Shown here piece after piece: positions 60,775 through 64,000 of a stretch of DNA of 64,000 nt. Under the pieces are notes generated by a model, which did no database searches, was not told the origin of the DNA, and saw nothing but the letters and a program-made list of their open reading frames with translations. The position numbers and the translations under genes are program-made. Where the stretch lies: assembly GCF_003391395.1 (NCBI RefSeq), contig NZ_CP024190.1, positions 1,488,001 to 1,552,000 on the forward strand. Reading direction: 5' to 3'. Positions within the stretch are counted from its first letter, which is position 1; each line of letters begins with the position of its first letter. Origin of the DNA: Mycobacterium marinum (GTDB lineage: Bacteria > Actinomycetota > Actinomycetes > Mycobacteriales > Mycobacteriaceae).

Positions 60775-61118
60775 GCACCCAGATGCACCCGCAGGTGGCC
60801 GAGGCATTGCGCCAGGCGCAGCAGTTCCAGTCCGCGTTTGAAGACCAGATGCACCGGACCAACAGCGGATCCTTCGCCGGAACCGACGAAGCCAAGACCG
60901 TCGACGTGACCCTGAACGGACGCCAGTGGCTCACCGACCTGCATATCGAAGAAGGTCTGCTACGGCTGGGTGCTGAAGCCGTCGAGCAGCGAATCAACGA
61001 GGCGCTCCAAGATGCCGATGCCGTCGCGTCCGCGGGCATCGAGGCCCGCCAGCAGCAGTTCCTCGAGTCGCTTGCCGGAATTTCCAGTGAGCTCCAGAAG
61101 GGGCTGGGCATCACGTAA
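60771..61118 (+). CDS. espL: EspL-like protein (YbaB/EbfC-fold)
   Basis: A 115-residue protein, the same length as M. tuberculosis EspL (Rv3880c). It has the YbaB/EbfC nucleoid-protein-like fold: helix AEALRQAQQFQSAFEDQM, a beta region KTVDVTLNGRQWLTDLHIEE and a C-terminal helix. EspL is needed for EspB/EspE-type stability in ESX-1 work and may act as a cytosolic chaperone. It starts in an ATGA overlap with espB, so coupling keeps the two in balance. Confidence 0.92.
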   Translation: MSTQMHPQVAEALRQAQQFQSAFEDQMHRTNSGSFAGTDEAKTVDVTLNGRQWLTDLHIEEGLLRLGAEAVEQRINEALQDADAVASAGIEARQQQFLESLAGISSELQKGLGIT

Positions 61119-61154
61119 CGAGCAACGTCTGTTCGGGTGTCGGCGTGTGTCATC

Positions 61155-61175
61155 CGGCAAATCGCTGATTTGCCG
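61155..61175 (+). other. Strong hairpin between espL-like and espK-like genes
   Basis: CGGCAAATC at 61155-61163 and GATTTGCCG at 61167-61175 form a perfect 9 bp stem with a 3-base loop. No T-tract follows. It may attenuate transcription into espK, act as an RNA-processing site, or be a protein-binding palindrome; the sequence alone cannot decide. Confidence 0.45.
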
Positions 61176-61289
61176 CAAGGTCCACCCAAGAGTCGATCAC
61201 CGGGTCAGGGCTGACGATGCCAGCGACCGCGGCGAAGTTGCCGGCAGGTACGGATTGATATGTCGTGTCGAATATTGCGGGGAATAACG

Positions 61290-63422
61290 ATGAGCATGCT
61301 AAGGCCGACGGGTGGGTATTTCGACCAGCTATTGGAGCCGGGCGGATGGCCAGAGGTCGATGAGGACGCCTTTTATGAACGGGCGCAGGAATTTACGCAG
61401 GTTTTGCGGCAAGTCACCGAAGTGCTGGAGAGTTGCCAACAGCGTCGGACTCAAGTTTTCGACGACGGTGTCTGGTCGGGTGGTGCCGCCGATGCCGCCA
61501 ACGGCGAACTCGGCACCAATATCGGTCATCTGATGACCCTGCAGAACGACCTTGCCACCGCGATTACGTGGCACAAATATGTTGCCGGTTTGGTTGTGCA
61601 AGCCAAGTTGGCCATTGATACAAACGCGGAGGTCGCACACCAACAGATCCTCGTTCTGCAGAACGAACCCGGCCTCACCGCCGCCGAGCGAGCCATTGCG
61701 ATCGAAAGCTTGGTCGTCGCTACGCACGGGGCCAATGTCGCCGTGGTCGCCGACACCACTGAGCAGATTTTCGCGAGCAGGACGTGGACCCCCCCGCGTA
61801 ATGCGCTGGAAGACTTGCTCAACCAACGGACGCCGCCATCGGCCGCACCCCCGCAGCGCCGTGACGTTCAGACCGGGCAGCCGATCGAGCAAGAACCCGC
61901 GCCGCCGGCGCCTGCACAACCGGTGCCGGTCACCCCGGTGATAGTTCCGGAGGCCGAGCAGTCAACACCCGGTGCCGCCGAGCCGGGGTGGATCCCGCCC
62001 GCGCCGGCGGCAATGTCGCCGGTGGGCCAGCCGATGATGCCTTCGTCGCCGGCGCATCCTGTTCCCGGATCCGTTGCCGGGCCCGCGTCGCCGGCACCGG
62101 CTGCCGCCGATGGCGGGGCACAGGGCCCGGTGTTGAGGGCCGCGGCGGCCCGGTCCGCGCCAGGTGCCGGCGGGCGTGGCAACCCGATGGCGCCGGCACC
62201 GTCGCAGCCTTCGGGGCCCCTGCGTGAGCAGGACAAGGCCACCGAGCACGCTTCGGCGGGGCCGGCCGGTGCCGCCGCGGGTCCGCGAGCCGGAGCGGCC
62301 GCACCCGTGGGGCAGAAGCCTTCGAGTGCGCCCATCAGACCGGCGGCGGCGACCACCCGGGCCGCCGCAAAGACCGGTCCGACCATCGGCCTGGATGCCA
62401 CCGAACGCGCCGCCGCGGTCAATGCCGGGGCGGTGATGGAGCCGCTCATCCCGGTGTCGGCGGCGCGTGCCGAACGCGACGCCATCGCCGAGGCGTCCAC
62501 CGCTGACGCGGCCCGTCGCAATGGGGCCGATCCGCTGCAACTGGCGCGCCGCATTGCCGCGGCGTTGAATGCACCGGGCGGTGGCGGGCAGGGCGATCTC
62601 GGATTTTTCTGGGTGACCGCGGTGACCACCGACGCCACGATCGTGGTGGCCAACAGCTACGGGCTGGCCTACATTCCCGATGGGGTGCAGTTGCCCGAGC
62701 CGGTGCAGATGGCCAGTGCGGATGACGCCATTCCCGCCACCGAGCGGGCCTGCTGGGCCACTCGACCAGTGCGGGCCGTGCAGCGCTGGGCGGCATGTCA
62801 GGGCAAGACACTGCGAGCGGTAATCGCCACCGAGCAACAGTTCGCCGATTCCGACCCGGGCGTGGCCAGAATTGTCCTGGACCCAGAAGACATCCCGGCC
62901 AGCGGAAAGATGACCGGCCGGTCCCGGCTGCAGGTGGTCAATCCCGAAGCCGCGCAATGGCTGGCGGACACCAGCGATGCCGGTTTGACCGATCTGCTGC
63001 CGCCGGCGTCGGCGGCTGACCCCGCGCACGCGGATGGACGCGCTACTCGCGCCACCTCGGAGACAATGAATTCCGAGGCGGCGGCCGCTACGGCGGAAAG
63101 ACTGGCGGCCACCTTCAACCTGCGGTTGCCCGACCTGGGGTCCTCAATTCAGCTAGCTGCCGCACCGCCGGGTGATCGCCGCCCGATGCTGTGGCTTGAA
63201 GTGATGAAGCCGATGGCCAGCAACGCCGTCGACCGCGAGGCGGCGCATCTGCGGGCGTTTCTGACCTTTGCCGAACACGCGCAACGGTTCGCCCTCGACC
63301 AGGCGCATTCCCTCGCCGAACCGGCCGATTCGCGGGCCGCCATCGCCGACTGGCTGTACTGGAAACACCTCAGCGGGCTGCTGCACGCCGCCCTGAACCC
63401 GAAGCTCGCGGCCTGCGGATGA
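61290..63422 (+). CDS. espK: EspK-like ESX-1 associated protein
   Basis: A 710-residue protein matching EspK (Rv3879c, 729). The N-terminal WxG-type helical domain (LEPGGWPEVDEDAFYERAQ, then GVWSGGAADAANGELG) spans about 1-180. A 250-residue proline/alanine-rich low-complexity linker follows, then a conserved C-terminal domain from about 445 (LARRIAAALNA, FFWVTAVTTDATIVVANSYG, ADWLYWKHLSGLL). EspK is reported to link EspB to EccCb1. ATG at 61290 gives SMLRPTGGYFDQLLEPGG; the frame is open ten codons upstream. It is the last gene of the cluster and convergent with the YbaK gene. Confidence 0.92.
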   Translation: MSMLRPTGGYFDQLLEPGGWPEVDEDAFYERAQEFTQVLRQVTEVLESCQQRRTQVFDDGVWSGGAADAANGELGTNIGHLMTLQNDLATAITWHKYVAGLVVQAKLAIDTNAEVAHQQILVLQNEPGLTAAERAIAIESLVVATHGANVAVVADTTEQIFASRTWTPPRNALEDLLNQRTPPSAAPPQRRDVQTGQPIEQEPAPPAPAQPVPVTPVIVPEAEQSTPGAAEPGWIPPAPAAMSPVGQPMMPSSPAHPVPGSVAGPASPAPAAADGGAQGPVLRAAAARSAPGAGGRGNPMAPAPSQPSGPLREQDKATEHASAGPAGAAAGPRAGAAAPVGQKPSSAPIRPAAATTRAAAKTGPTIGLDATERAAAVNAGAVMEPLIPVSAARAERDAIAEASTADAARRNGADPLQLARRIAAALNAPGGGGQGDLGFFWVTAVTTDATIVVANSYGLAYIPDGVQLPEPVQMASADDAIPATERACWATRPVRAVQRWAACQGKTLRAVIATEQQFADSDPGVARIVLDPEDIPASGKMTGRSRLQVVNPEAAQWLADTSDAGLTDLLPPASAADPAHADGRATRATSETMNSEAAAATAERLAATFNLRLPDLGSSIQLAAAPPGDRRPMLWLEVMKPMASNAVDREAAHLRAFLTFAEHAQRFALDQAHSLAEPADSRAAIADWLYWKHLSGLLHAALNPKLAACG

Positions 63423-63447
63423 CGGACGGCATCGCGCGGTTCCTGCG

Positions 63448-63897
63448 CTAGGCCCGGATGTCGGCGGTGAGCGCGTCGGTCAATCTGACCAGATCCGCCG
63501 GAGGGACCGCGACGTCCCAATGCCGCTTCCCGGCGCTGCACAGCACCCGGTCCCACGTGAGGGCCGAGCTGTCTACCACCGTCCGAAGTTTCCTACGTTG
63601 ACCAAACGGCGAGATGCCGCCGACCACGTATCCGGTTGTCCGTTCGGCGTCGGCGGGCTCGGCCATGCTGGCCTTGGCCGCCCCCAACGCCGAGGCAGCG
63701 GCCTTCAACGACAAGCGCGACGGCACCGGCACGACCGCGACCGCCAACTCGCCGGGTAGCGCGATGATCAGAGTCTTGAACACCTGCTCGGGCGCGATAT
63801 CTGCGCGGTCCGAGAGGTCCGTGACAGCTTCGAAGTGCAAGAGTTCGTGTGTCACACCGGCTTTGATGAGCGCGGCGACCCCCGGTGTTGCGCCCAT
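63448..63897 (-). CDS. ybaK: YbaK/EbsC-type aminoacyl-tRNA deacylase
   Basis: A 149-residue Cys-tRNA(Pro)-type deacylase that hydrolyses mischarged tRNA. Landmarks are the N-terminal GVTHELLHFEAV (substrate-side strand), EQVFKTLIIALPGELAVAVVPV with the catalytic lysine in VFKT, and YVVGGISPFGQRRKLRTVVD with the GGISPFG loop. ATG at 63897 starts GATPGVAALIKAG; the frame is open 20 codons more, but those would overlap the upstream dehydrogenase. It corresponds to the Rv3224A/B region of H37Rv, which appears as two short pieces there and as one gene here. Confidence 0.9.
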   Translation of the reverse strand: MGATPGVAALIKAGVTHELLHFEAVTDLSDRADIAPEQVFKTLIIALPGELAVAVVPVPSRLSLKAAASALGAAKASMAEPADAERTTGYVVGGISPFGQRRKLRTVVDSSALTWDRVLCSAGKRHWDVAVPPADLVRLTDALTADIRA

Positions 63898-63914
63898 GGC
63901 CACGCTGGTGCGCC

Positions 63915-64000
63915 TCAGGGCTGCGTGTACCCCGGCGGGTTGACCTCTTCCACCCACAGGTCCACGCCCAGCTTGGCCCCGGGCACGCAGTTGTAGATCG
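63915..64000 (-). CDS. Short-chain dehydrogenase, C-terminal end (runs off the right edge)
   Basis: The reverse strand reads IYNCVPGAKLGVDLWVEEV and then NPPGYTQP before a TGA, from the window edge. This resembles the C-terminus of the Rv3224-type short-chain dehydrogenase/reductase that precedes the YbaK gene in H37Rv. Only 27 codons are visible, so the call rests mostly on context. It lies 17 bp upstream of the deacylase start, probably in the same transcript. Confidence 0.5.
   Translation of the reverse strand, partial: IYNCVPGAKLGVDLWVEEVNPPGYTQP

Overview
The window is high-GC DNA from a slow-growing Mycobacterium. The evidence is the gene content (whiB2, mtrAB-lpqB, secA1, coenzyme F420 genes, desA3, Esp proteins), the many GTG starts, and a PE_PGRS gene plus a PPE-MPTR gene, families that expanded only in slow growers near the M. 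tuberculosis, M. marinum and M. kansasii clades. From memory of M. tuberculosis H37Rv, the backbone follows Rv3262 to Rv3224 in inverted orientation. The species cannot be fixed from the sequence alone.

Layout. Positions 1-7.2 kb hold fbiB (partial) and fbiA (F420), whiB2, and a mannose-activation block (pmmA, a sugar-isomerase-like protein, manA). From 7.1 to 13.9 kb there are two tandem FAD monooxygenases, an amino-acid permease and an alkane hydroxylase operon (alkB-rubA-rubB-tetR) with a palindromic operator region. sahH and its terminator follow. Then comes an inserted PE_PGRS gene carrying an aspartic-protease domain and a PPE-MPTR gene (16-20.2 kb), lying between sahH and tmk, which are neighbours in H37Rv. 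From 20.2 to 30.7 kb are tmk, the mtrA-mtrB-lpqB cell-cycle/envelope signalling operon, a ComF-like protein, the long-form ribosome hibernation factor and secA1. From 30.8 to 44.4 kb are a transporter/cNMP-binding/patatin fusion, a small membrane methyltransferase, a K+/H+ antiporter pair, a wax-ester synthase homologue, ppk2, and an electron-transfer protein with two tandem acyl-CoA desaturases. The last three share one palindromic promoter element. From 44.4 to 51.7 kb are a thiolase with a divergent HxlR regulator, rsgA, aroA, a SRAP protein, a 3-hydroxyacyl-CoA dehydrogenase and a PucR-type regulator.

The most unusual part is 52-63.4 kb. A large LuxR-type ATPase regulator is followed by about 0.8 kb of decayed gene pieces, then seven co-directional genes related to ESX-1 accessory proteins: EspA/E-like, EspC/F-like, EspD/H-like, EspJ, EspB, EspL and EspK. 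No ESX membrane machinery, EsxA/EsxB, EspG chaperone or MycP protease is present. It looks like an orphan substrate/accessory locus that combines an espACD-type unit with an espJ-B-L-K unit, probably exported by a system encoded elsewhere. The window ends in a YbaK-type deacylase and the C-terminus of a short-chain dehydrogenase, back on the H37Rv-like backbone (Rv3224 region). No rRNA, tRNA, CRISPR array or insertion sequence was seen.
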